A DNA stretch of 64,000 nt, from NCBI GenBank assembly GCA_021772095.1, contig JADYXR010000030.1:1-64000 (forward strand), in the 5' to 3' direction. The notes beneath the pieces were generated by a model. That model saw only the letters and a program-made list of their open reading frames with translations. It had not been told where the DNA came from and made no database searches. The stretch is from Candidatus Obscuribacter sp. GTDB lineage: Bacteria > Cyanobacteriota > Vampirovibrionia > Obscuribacterales > Obscuribacteraceae. Of the stretch, positions 8,595 through 16,950 are shown piece after piece. Both the position numbers and the translations under genes were made by a program. Within the stretch, counting starts at the first letter, position 1. Every line of letters begins with the position of its first letter.

Positions 8595-10217
8595 GTGGAA
8601 CAAGCGCAAACACAAAAGAAAGCAAAGCAGTTACGAATGGCACTTCTGATTGCCCTCGTGTTTCTAAGCGTGTTTTCGCTTGCCAATTTAGTTCAGCGAA
8701 TGGATTCTCTGCCTGCCGAAGTGTCGCTGCGAATGGAGTGCGCCAAGCTGATTGTTGCCGGCAAAATTCCATACGTCGACTTTTTTGTTTTGGATGCGCC
8801 AGTAATTTTATTTATTCAGTCAATACCGGCTGCGATACTACAATCCGACTCGGGAGGTTACGCACTTGTCTTCGCGACCTTCCTGTTCGAGTGGTTGATT
8901 TCGGTAGGCTCTCTATCGCTCACCGCCGCACTGCTTCTGCGTCGGCGTTGGCTCAGGGATAGCCTCTGGAGCCACGGCGTTTTGCTCACCGTGGCGTACT
9001 TGAATATTGCGTGTGTTTTCCAGTTCGGACAAACTGAACACTTTCTGATGCTCGGCATCATTCCATACATAGTCGCAAGGTGGCTCGAGTACTCCGGCAA
9101 AAAACTTCGCGAGTGGGAATTGATAGCCAGCGGTATGGCTGGTGCAATTGCAATTTTGCTTGATCCGTTCTTCGTCGTCCTGCCGATAGCAATTGAGATT
9201 GCCTTCATCACACAATTCCAACGTTTTCCGATTCGGTTCAAGTCTGTTTTCACTGTGCTAATTACCGTAACAGCATTAATCGTCGCGGCGCTCTATGGCT
9301 TCGCCGGATTGATGATGGAAGGTTATCATTCCAATATTTTGCCGCTGCTTATCGGAGATCGACAAACCTTCGATAATCGTTTGTACGGCTTCAGATCCGC
9401 TCCTGACACCAGGATCTTCCCCTATCTTTTGGTTCTTGCGACGATACTGGCAATGGGTATTAGAAAGCAAAGCACGATCATCGTACCACTTGTAGTATCA
9501 GGCTGGTTGGGTTTTGCCTACGTAATTGCCGAGGGCAAAGGATACACTCATCAATGCCTACCAATGTTCTGGTGCGCTAGTATATCCTTCGCCATCATCG
9601 GAGCCTCACTACTTACTGACTTGAAACGGCACTGTCCACGCCCTCTCTTGCGATTCGCTCACTTACCCGCGCTGACTGCGATTATTTTGACCGCCATCAT
9701 CTGCAGTGCCTTGCTGATACAACAATCAAATCAAATTTTGGCTGATACCGCCGAAAAGCGGTTAAAGATTTTTGCCAGAGAAGATGTTTACGAAAACATC
9801 AAACGGCTGACGCGACGCCTGGACAAAGTGTTGATTTTAAACAACAACATCGCGCCGATGTACCCGGCTATGACACTGCTTGAGCGTATCCCCGGCTCAA
9901 GATTGATGTGGGAATTTCCATTTCCGATACTGGTGCGCATGGAGAGAGAAGATCAAAATCGGCCATCGAAAGAGCGGGATCGATTGCGCGACTTCTATAT
10001 AAATGTGCTTACCGAGGACATTGAAAAAAACAGTCCCACCCTGATTTTGGTAGACGAGGGTGACAGTGCTGGGAGAATAAAACAAAACGGTTTGAAAGCG
10101 CTAATCGAAACGCATTACGGAGCCGGAGGAGAGACGCAATTCTTCAGCGATAATGTCACGCCTCGCGAATTCACCAATCAAAATTATCCACTCTGGACCT
10201 ACACTTACGAGAGATGA
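8595..10217 (+). CDS. GT-C (GT39-like) membrane glycosyltransferase, paralogue 2
   Basis: 540 residues, polytopic, homologous to the preceding gene. The first-loop motif is GKIPYVDFFVLDAPV (D62, D67), but the first acidic residue seen in paralogue 1 is not obvious. The C-terminal soluble domain has the shared pattern VLILNNNIAPMYP...ERIPGSRL. The frame opens at GTG 8595, one base after the previous stop, with no clear SD; an ATG at 8637 is an alternative. Co-transcribed with paralogue 1, perhaps as a pair acting together (inference). Confidence 0.7.
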   Translation: MEQAQTQKKAKQLRMALLIALVFLSVFSLANLVQRMDSLPAEVSLRMECAKLIVAGKIPYVDFFVLDAPVILFIQSIPAAILQSDSGGYALVFATFLFEWLISVGSLSLTAALLLRRRWLRDSLWSHGVLLTVAYLNIACVFQFGQTEHFLMLGIIPYIVARWLEYSGKKLREWELIASGMAGAIAILLDPFFVVLPIAIEIAFITQFQRFPIRFKSVFTVLITVTALIVAALYGFAGLMMEGYHSNILPLLIGDRQTFDNRLYGFRSAPDTRIFPYLLVLATILAMGIRKQSTIIVPLVVSGWLGFAYVIAEGKGYTHQCLPMFWCASISFAIIGASLLTDLKRHCPRPLLRFAHLPALTAIILTAIICSALLIQQSNQILADTAEKRLKIFAREDVYENIKRLTRRLDKVLILNNNIAPMYPAMTLLERIPGSRLMWEFPFPILVRMEREDQNRPSKERDRLRDFYINVLTEDIEKNSPTLILVDEGDSAGRIKQNGLKALIETHYGAGGETQFFSDNVTPREFTNQNYPLWTYTYER

Positions 10218-10248
10218 CGATGTAGGAGTAGTGTCATTTTGATTGAGT

Positions 10249-12513
10249 CTAACCGCGTTGCAAAACGACTCGCTGCTTCTTGCCGTTGTGTTCGTAGAAG
10301 TAATCACGTTCCGGCGCGATGTATCCGAAGTTGACCAGGTCACTGCGAAACTCGCCGTCTTCAAAACGGAGTAGCCACTCGTTGTAGCCTTCTTCTTCGT
10401 ATTCGAAACTGATGCCATCATCATCAAGGTATAAACCAATTGCCTGGTCGCCCCAGACTTTGAAAGTGATTGGTGTCAGTTCGTAATCATCAGTTGATTG
10501 AATCGTGTCGACAAACGGAATGATGGCACCATCTCTGACAAATGCCGGCACTTCATCAAGTTCGAACGCGACTTTGTGCAGTTGTCCACCTAATAGTGGT
10601 GCGCCGCCTTCATACGGATGCCAGATTCCTTCAGGCAGATAGACACTGCGTTCGCGTTGACCGCGTTTCAAAATAGGCGTGACGAGAATGTCGCGACCGA
10701 ACAAGAATTGATCGTCTATTTCAGCGGCAAAATGATCTTCAGGATAATCCCAGATCATCGGGCGCATGATTGGAGCGCCGGTGCGTGCGTGCTCCCAAAA
10801 GAGATTTCGGATATAAGGAAGCAACTGATATCTGGTTTCGATAAAATGCCGAACCGAATCTTCCACGCGTTGGCTGAATGCCCAGGGTTCTTGTTCCGCG
10901 CCGACCTTCGAACAATGGTTTCGGAAAAACGGATAGAACATTCCGACCGCGTACCAGCGTGCCAGAAGTTCCGGCGTGCAATCGTCGCCGAAGCCGCCGA
11001 CGTCTACACCGCAAAACGGCACGCCGCTAAGTCCGACGTTGAGCAGCATGGGAACCGACAACGCCAGGTGTTCCCACCACGACATGTTATCGCCCAGCCA
11101 CACAGCAGCGTAACGTTGCACTCCGGCATACCCGGCGCGTGTCAATACGAATGGACGCTCGTCCGGTCTCAAGGCTCTGAGCCCTTCATAAGTAGATCGG
11201 CTCATTTGAAATCCGTACAAATTGCGCACTTCAAAGTGACCGACATCACCTTCACCATCGTGTTGCATAAACAACTGATGATGTTCTTTCGGCAATTCAA
11301 TTGCATCGAGAGGAAGTGGACATCCTTGCCCCAAAAGACAAGGTTCGTTCATGTCATTCCAAATTCCACTGATGTTGTTTTCAATAAAGAAACCATGCAG
11401 CGCTGCCCACCAGAGGCGAACATCCTCGCGAAGGAAATCAGGAAACACACTTTGCCCTGGCCAGACCTTACCGTAGAAGGTCTTTCCATCTGCCTTTTTG
11501 CAGAAGTAATCGTGTTTCTTTCCATCGCGATAAACAAAATATTTCGCGTCTTTTTTCACACCGGGATCGACAATTGCCACCACTCGGAATTTGTTGTCCT
11601 GCAATCGCGAGACCATGTCTTTAAAATTCGCGAATCGATCTGGTGACAGCGTGAAGACGCGATACTCATCCATGTAATCGATGTCGAGCACAATAGCGTC
11701 GCATGGAATTTTGCGAGCGCGAAATTCTTGTGCAACTTCAAGAACAGTTTTCTCGTCCGGATAACTCCAGCGCGATTGATGATGTCCTAAAGCCCAGGTC
11801 GGTGGAAGTTTCGATCGACCGGTCAGTGCCGTGTACGACGCGAGCAGATCCGGAAGTGATGTGTTGGAAAACATATACATTGTCCAGCCGCGACGAGACA
11901 ACAATTCGATGCCTGCTGTTTCATCCAAATCAACATCGAGCGACCATCTTTGACGAGCTGGTGAATCGAGGAAAATTCCATGGTACTGCGACTGGTGCCG
12001 AATGATAAGAAACGGAATTGATTTATAAAGTGGATCGAGAGTCGGAACATGAACGTCATCACTGTAGTTGAACAACGTGTGAACACGCCCGCGCAGATTG
12101 AATCCTGATAGCCGTTCACCCAAACCCATGCAGACCGATTCAACCGGAAGATTGAAATAGAAATTCCATCTGCTCTCGGAGGATTGCTGCCATTCCATAT
12201 TGAATGGCAATTTCTCGAGAGTTGCTTTGGTCCAAGAATAAGCGGCGTTGGCATCCGCGGACAAAACCGCCGAGCCATTCTCGGAATCAGACGCTCCGTC
12301 ACCAAAATCCGCCTCGACCACTGCGTACGACTGAGGCGCACTGTCGGTTCCTTTTAACCAGGCGCTCAGTTTTACAACCTGAACTCCTTGAACTTCGGCA
12401 GTTTCAACTTGCCAGCCCCCCTGAAAAATATTGGCGGGACGTTGATCTTCGCGTCCTCTCGTCTTGATCTTTCGCGCTTCCAACCAATCAGTGGGCGACT
12501 CAAGTTGTTTCAA
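10249..12513 (-). CDS. GH31 alpha-glucosidase family enzyme
   Basis: 754 residues. It hydrolyses alpha-glycosidic links by a retaining mechanism. The nucleophile D387 sits in the GH31 signature IWNDMNEP and the likely acid/base is D475 (WLGDNMSWW). An N-terminal beta-sandwich (about 30-230), a TIM barrel (about 235-590) and C-terminal beta domains follow the normal order. I see no signal peptide, so it is probably cytoplasmic. The start is TTG 12513, with AGAGGA seven bases upstream. Likely role: use of starch, glycogen or maltose-type sugars. Confidence 0.92.
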   Translation of the reverse strand: MKQLESPTDWLEARKIKTRGREDQRPANIFQGGWQVETAEVQGVQVVKLSAWLKGTDSAPQSYAVVEADFGDGASDSENGSAVLSADANAAYSWTKATLEKLPFNMEWQQSSESRWNFYFNLPVESVCMGLGERLSGFNLRGRVHTLFNYSDDVHVPTLDPLYKSIPFLIIRHQSQYHGIFLDSPARQRWSLDVDLDETAGIELLSRRGWTMYMFSNTSLPDLLASYTALTGRSKLPPTWALGHHQSRWSYPDEKTVLEVAQEFRARKIPCDAIVLDIDYMDEYRVFTLSPDRFANFKDMVSRLQDNKFRVVAIVDPGVKKDAKYFVYRDGKKHDYFCKKADGKTFYGKVWPGQSVFPDFLREDVRLWWAALHGFFIENNISGIWNDMNEPCLLGQGCPLPLDAIELPKEHHQLFMQHDGEGDVGHFEVRNLYGFQMSRSTYEGLRALRPDERPFVLTRAGYAGVQRYAAVWLGDNMSWWEHLALSVPMLLNVGLSGVPFCGVDVGGFGDDCTPELLARWYAVGMFYPFFRNHCSKVGAEQEPWAFSQRVEDSVRHFIETRYQLLPYIRNLFWEHARTGAPIMRPMIWDYPEDHFAAEIDDQFLFGRDILVTPILKRGQRERSVYLPEGIWHPYEGGAPLLGGQLHKVAFELDEVPAFVRDGAIIPFVDTIQSTDDYELTPITFKVWGDQAIGLYLDDDGISFEYEEEGYNEWLLRFEDGEFRSDLVNFGYIAPERDYFYEHNGKKQRVVLQRG

Positions 12514-12744
12514 TGCAAATTCCTCTCAGGCTTCTAAAGCTGAAACCAGTAGACCAAAAGTTCGGCGCGCTAATTAAACCTGGCAGCCAAGTTCGATCGC
12601 ATAAGCGCACGTCAACACGTTATGCCCAGAAGTCAGACCTGATGAGGATCGGACGCCACTGACAATCGATTCAATCAGAGATACGCAGCTGTACCGATGA
12701 TTAGAGAAAGTAAGCCGAGGGCCAAAACGGGCTACATAAGTTTA

Positions 12745-14616
12745 TCATTCAGAAGCTTTTTTAAGTTCGTCTAATCGCTTCTTGGCGTCGTCAAGTCGCT
12801 TGTCGTCTTTGTCTGAACCTTCGACAAAGCGTGTCCAGGCTTGCATCGCTCCTTCAGGATCGTTTGTTTTTTCCAACGCCTGTGCAAGCACAAAATTATA
12901 GTCAGCCTGTTTGGAGTCCAATTCCAGAGCTTCGCGGAACGCAGCGTGAGCAGCGCGCTCGTCTTTATTGGCTATGAGCAGATTGCCCAGGTTTACAAGC
13001 GCTTCTATAGAATGTTCGTCGAGGAAAACCGCTTCTTGAGCTTGTTCAACAGCCAACTTCAGCTGCCCTTGCTGTTTCAGCACATCGCTTATGCGAACAT
13101 GCAATGTCGCATCGCCGGGATACAAAGCAAGAGCTTGATTGAGAAGAGTGCTCGCTCTGGAGTAATCCTTTTCTACGACCGCGTTTTTCACTAAGGCGTC
13201 CAGGGCGCTGCGACTCTTACTGTTTAAGTCATAGGCCTTTTGCCACACGCCCTTCGCATCTTGGCCGTTCTCTTCCATCGCCCGAGCCACCCAGGCATGG
13301 TACGAAGTTGAGTCCGGTGAAAGCCGCATGGCTTCTTTGTATTGCTCGAGCGCGCCATTATGGTCTTGTTTAAACTGCAGCAAACGTCCGAGCAAATAAT
13401 GACCTGACGCGTAGTTTGGATTTTCTTTCAGATAGTCCTTGACCATCAGGATCGTGTTGTCGACTTTGGTGCGGAATTCTTCAGAGAGAGTTGTTGTCGA
13501 ATGTCCGGTTTCAATTTGTCGAAAAATTGATGTGTCCGTCCAACCTTCGTGCCGAGATCGGCTCGCTCTGTACTCATCAAGAAGAGCTTGAGTTCTGGTA
13601 TACACGCTCTCGCCTCTGAGGTAGAGCGCAATATCTTCCGGCAATTTGGTCACCGGATTATCAGGTTGTGAACCAAGCGCGATGCTATGAACATTGCGCT
13701 TCGAAATCAAAACCGGAGATTGAACCTTACATCCGGCGCAATCCTTGGCAGTATCATATACGGTGTCATTGCGAATTTTATTGAACAACTCGCCAAGCGA
13801 ATCATGTTTGCTGTTTAAACTCAAATCCTCGGCAAAATTATCCGAGAAGTAAGTTCCCCAGGTCGGCTGTCCAGGCTTGCTGGAGCACAGAACAGTGAAG
13901 TTGTCCGGCAAGTCGTTATGATGAACGGAGATGTTATAACGACCAAACATTGCCTTACAGCCTGCCATCATCTCTGGTGTGCCGCTGAAGGAAGTTTGGA
14001 AAACGACGACAACATCTTTCGCTTCGACTTTGCTCTTCACTGCTTGAACAATGTCATCCACCGTAATCGTTGAGGTGAAGAAGTTGAGCAATCTGGCGTC
14101 ATACGGGATCAAATAAACTTTGCCGTCGCTAGCCGGAAAACACTGCGTCGCCACAAAAACAACAACCAGATCGGATTTGCGACTGAGCTTCCCAAGCCAT
14201 CCCGACGAGATCGACGAGAGGATTGATTGTTTGGTGGCGTCGCGGTTTAACAGAAGACGTACATGATCTTTTGCAAAACCTTTTTTCTCGAGAGCCTCAC
14301 TCACACGTTTAGCGCTATCGTCGAGCGGCAGCACCGTATTCAGTGACGGATCGGAATATGAATCAAGTCCGACCACGACCGCCCACTTGTCACCATAGGT
14401 GGTGCGAACGTCAGAGTGACCTGCAGCGCCGGTAGCGTGAGCGGCAGCGCCGGAAGCATGACCAGTGTCATGAACGGGACCGCCACTATTAATCGTCTCT
14501 TCGCTGGGCTGCCCTCCCGCCGGAGTCTCGGCACTAATGGCGCGCGAAGCGTTAAGTGTCAGACTCGACGCGACGACGACAGTCGAGATCAGAGTGCGCA
14601 AAAAATGTTTATTCAT
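12745..14616 (-). CDS. Secreted caspase-like (C14) domain protein with TPRs, catalytic residues replaced
   Basis: 623 residues. A signal peptide (about 1-29) and a Gly/Ala/His-rich linker lead to a peptidase C14-like domain (about 75-310: KWAVVVGLDSYSD, LLLNRDATKQSIL, DLVVVFVATQCFP, KVYLIPYDA). In active relatives the fourth strand ends in SGHG and the next core strand in DACHSG. Here those places read ATQC and QTSFSG, so His is Q158 and Cys is S209. About six TPR units fill residues 400-600 and the tail is charged. I read it as a catalytically dead caspase-fold domain serving as a periplasmic or surface binding module. The ATG start has AGGAT upstream. Confidence 0.8.
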   Translation of the reverse strand: MNKHFLRTLISTVVVASSLTLNASRAISAETPAGGQPSEETINSGGPVHDTGHASGAAAHATGAAGHSDVRTTYGDKWAVVVGLDSYSDPSLNTVLPLDDSAKRVSEALEKKGFAKDHVRLLLNRDATKQSILSSISSGWLGKLSRKSDLVVVFVATQCFPASDGKVYLIPYDARLLNFFTSTITVDDIVQAVKSKVEAKDVVVVFQTSFSGTPEMMAGCKAMFGRYNISVHHNDLPDNFTVLCSSKPGQPTWGTYFSDNFAEDLSLNSKHDSLGELFNKIRNDTVYDTAKDCAGCKVQSPVLISKRNVHSIALGSQPDNPVTKLPEDIALYLRGESVYTRTQALLDEYRASRSRHEGWTDTSIFRQIETGHSTTTLSEEFRTKVDNTILMVKDYLKENPNYASGHYLLGRLLQFKQDHNGALEQYKEAMRLSPDSTSYHAWVARAMEENGQDAKGVWQKAYDLNSKSRSALDALVKNAVVEKDYSRASTLLNQALALYPGDATLHVRISDVLKQQGQLKLAVEQAQEAVFLDEHSIEALVNLGNLLIANKDERAAHAAFREALELDSKQADYNFVLAQALEKTNDPEGAMQAWTRFVEGSDKDDKRLDDAKKRLDELKKASE

Positions 14617-14678
14617 GGATCCGAGATCCTTCCTATGTCAACGACGCGACGAGCGGCACCACATACGCCACCACTGGC

Positions 14679-15404
14679 TTAATTGAGAATTTTCTTCAAA
14701 CCATCAGTGACGTTGTTTTCAGCATAACCAATTGTATAGGTTACCACTTCTCCTTCAGAGTTTAAGAAAACAACTGTAGGAATGGGGCTGACCTCGTACT
14801 GGTCTACGATTTTGTCATTCTTCGGATCGTCGATGTCGACTCGCATGACCGTAATCTTCTCGCCGTAGGTCTTCTCGGCTTTCTGAAGCGCTTTGTCCAT
14901 GTCACGGCAGGGCTGACACCACGAAGCGTAGAAGTCGATTACTGTCGGACGCGGCGCATCGCCGTCTCCGCGCGTTCTGGACAAGCCGAACAACGATGCC
15001 AGCATTCTGGTATCAGGACCTGTACGTGGGCTCTGTAAGTCTTTTGGCAGTTTCATCAAGAGCGCATTGGCTTTGATTGCACTAGGCGATCCCTTGCCGA
15101 GCCGCACTGCAGCGCGCAAATATTTGCCGGACTTCTTGAGGTTGCCTGCTTTGAAATTCGCTTCACCAGCCAGGTATTGCCCTTCCGCGCTTTGCGGATT
15201 GGTTGCCAGATACTTATCGATCTCCATAATCGCTTTGTTATAGTTGTTCTTGACGAGCAACGATTTGACGTTAGCGATTGGTGATGGAGCGGCAGTCTGC
15301 GGCGTCGCGGCGAAAACACCCGCCAACGTTCCCAGACCCAAAGCAACAGCAACCGACGATGTCACTGCGAGATTCAATCTCGACCGGCGACTCTTCAAAT
15401 TCAT
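14679..15404 (-). CDS. Secreted thioredoxin-domain protein with N-terminal TPR
   Basis: 241 residues. Signal peptide (about 1-34, ending AGVFAA), two TPR-like units (about 45-110), then a thioredoxin fold (about 130-241) with the active site WCQPC in FYASWCQPC and the cis-proline in SPIPTVVF. Predicted periplasmic thiol oxidoreductase. The start is ATG 15404, chosen for AGAGGTG five bases upstream; a longer frame to 15431 lacks this. It lies downstream of the secreted hydrolase gene and upstream of the pseudo-caspase gene on the same strand, an apparent operon of secreted proteins. Confidence 0.88.
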   Translation of the reverse strand: MNLKSRRSRLNLAVTSSVAVALGLGTLAGVFAATPQTAAPSPIANVKSLLVKNNYNKAIMEIDKYLATNPQSAEGQYLAGEANFKAGNLKKSGKYLRAAVRLGKGSPSAIKANALLMKLPKDLQSPRTGPDTRMLASLFGLSRTRGDGDAPRPTVIDFYASWCQPCRDMDKALQKAEKTYGEKITVMRVDIDDPKNDKIVDQYEVSPIPTVVFLNSEGEVVTYTIGYAENNVTDGLKKILN

Positions 15405-15427
15405 AACACACCTCTTTAAAGCTGGAT

Positions 15428-16576
15428 TCATTCTAACTTGCCAATACTCTTTTCTTCCCTGTCGCTTTTCTTCACTTCAGCCGCAGCTTCTATAGAAGGC
15501 ACCTTCTGCAAGTGTGCAGCGATCCAGGTATTCACCGTAGTGATGTCTTCTTCGGTAAACTGCGCTTCCTCGAAAATTAGGTGTTCTGCTTTAGGAATTA
15601 AAACAATTTGACGATCGGCAGTGCCCAAATCGTTAAACAGTTCTACCGTTCCCTCAGGACGAACGAGTTTGTCCTGGCAACCTTGCACAATCAAAACCGC
15701 GGTCTTCATAATACTTTTGGCAGCTTCATGGTTTCCATTCATAAAATTCTGAAATTGAAGTAATTCTTTGGCTGAAAGATTGACGCGAGCCAGTGGATCT
15801 TCGAGCCACGATTTTCTCAGCGCCTCGTTCTGGGTCGCTTGCCTGACAACACCCTCGCCGAGCTTCATAGGCTTGTTTGGGCTGCTAAACAGATTCAATG
15901 CAACTTTGAGATGCGTTTTACCTTGTTTAAATCGATCGCCCGCCGGAACCACCGAAATCAGCCCATCGACCAGTTCTGGATAAAGTGAAGTAACGCGCAA
16001 CGCAATTGCTCCGCCCATAGATTCGCCCAGAAGAAAGACCGGTTTGCCGGGATGGACGCGGCGAACGACCTTGAGCGTGGTTCGCACGTCGTTCAAACAA
16101 TGTTCGAAATCGACACGCTCGCGACCTTTCGCTTCCATCCAGGCACCAAAACCGCGGACATCGATTGCATAAGTGGCATAGCCCAGTTCAGCCATGCGTT
16201 TTCCGAACGCTTCATAAGTGCCATTGTGCAGCCCCAAACCATGAACGCAAACAATCACAGCTTGAATCGGCTTATCGCGGTTAACCCAAGCCAGACAGGG
16301 AGCCACTCCGCGTGACGCACGCTCGTCGTCGGCACTCTTGCCTTTGGCTCGGACTACGGTAGGGCGCTCGCTCTTGTCGCGCTTAGAATCAGAATCGCCA
16401 TCCCGATCGGTGCTGGCGCGAATCGCTTTTTTCCGAACGCTGTCGCTCTCATCGACGGATGCAGACTGCGCCGCAGGAGCTTGATCAGCCGTCGGAGCCG
16501 AGTCCGTCTGCGCTGCAGCAACCGGGATAAAACCGAGTGCGAGATAAAGCAATGTGGCTGTCAGTCGTAAACTCAC
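15428..16576 (-). CDS. Secreted alpha/beta hydrolase, lysophospholipase-like
   Basis: 382 residues. Signal peptide (LLYLALGFIPVAAAQ), a charged low-complexity linker (about 25-90), then an alpha/beta-hydrolase domain. The nucleophile elbow is LGESMGG (GxSxG), the acid is likely the Asp in QGCQDKLVRPEG, and the His is in KAEHLIFEE. The pattern resembles monoglyceride lipases and lysophospholipases (Hydrolase_4). The start is GTG 16576, with AAGGAT about 13 bases upstream. First gene of the 12.7-16.6 kb minus-strand group. Confidence 0.85.
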   Translation of the reverse strand: MSLRLTATLLYLALGFIPVAAAQTDSAPTADQAPAAQSASVDESDSVRKKAIRASTDRDGDSDSKRDKSERPTVVRAKGKSADDERASRGVAPCLAWVNRDKPIQAVIVCVHGLGLHNGTYEAFGKRMAELGYATYAIDVRGFGAWMEAKGRERVDFEHCLNDVRTTLKVVRRVHPGKPVFLLGESMGGAIALRVTSLYPELVDGLISVVPAGDRFKQGKTHLKVALNLFSSPNKPMKLGEGVVRQATQNEALRKSWLEDPLARVNLSAKELLQFQNFMNGNHEAAKSIMKTAVLIVQGCQDKLVRPEGTVELFNDLGTADRQIVLIPKAEHLIFEEAQFTEEDITTVNTWIAAHLQKVPSIEAAAEVKKSDREEKSIGKLE

Positions 16577-16950
16577 TGAAAACCCGATCCTTGGGATTCT
16601 TTTTTGATGGTTTCTGCCCTGCCAATATGATAACGAAACTAGACCAAATCTGCTTCTAGCTGCCTCGTTTTGTTACTCAGAGAACAAGACTGTAACTGGT
16701 GCTTTTCTGGAACTCGCCGCGCAAGGTTAGGACATGTCGGACCTTCCGGCGTTCGTTTAGAACTATGAGCGACAAATTATCTCTTGAGCGAAACGAAACA
16801 GAGTCGGATAGAACTGCTGACCATCTGGTTTCCCTTAGTGCGATTTTTTGCAAGCGCTACTGCATATACCGAAGCTGATAGATGCTTAAAACGAAGCTGT
16901 TCTGTTTTTAAGGACAATTGGACAATATCGAAGACAACTGAAGATTACTG
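16577..16950. other. Intergenic region between divergent genes
   Basis: 374 bp between the secreted hydrolase (-) and the repeat-rich membrane protein (+). I find no gene, strong hairpin or clear promoter pair. Confidence 0.4.
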
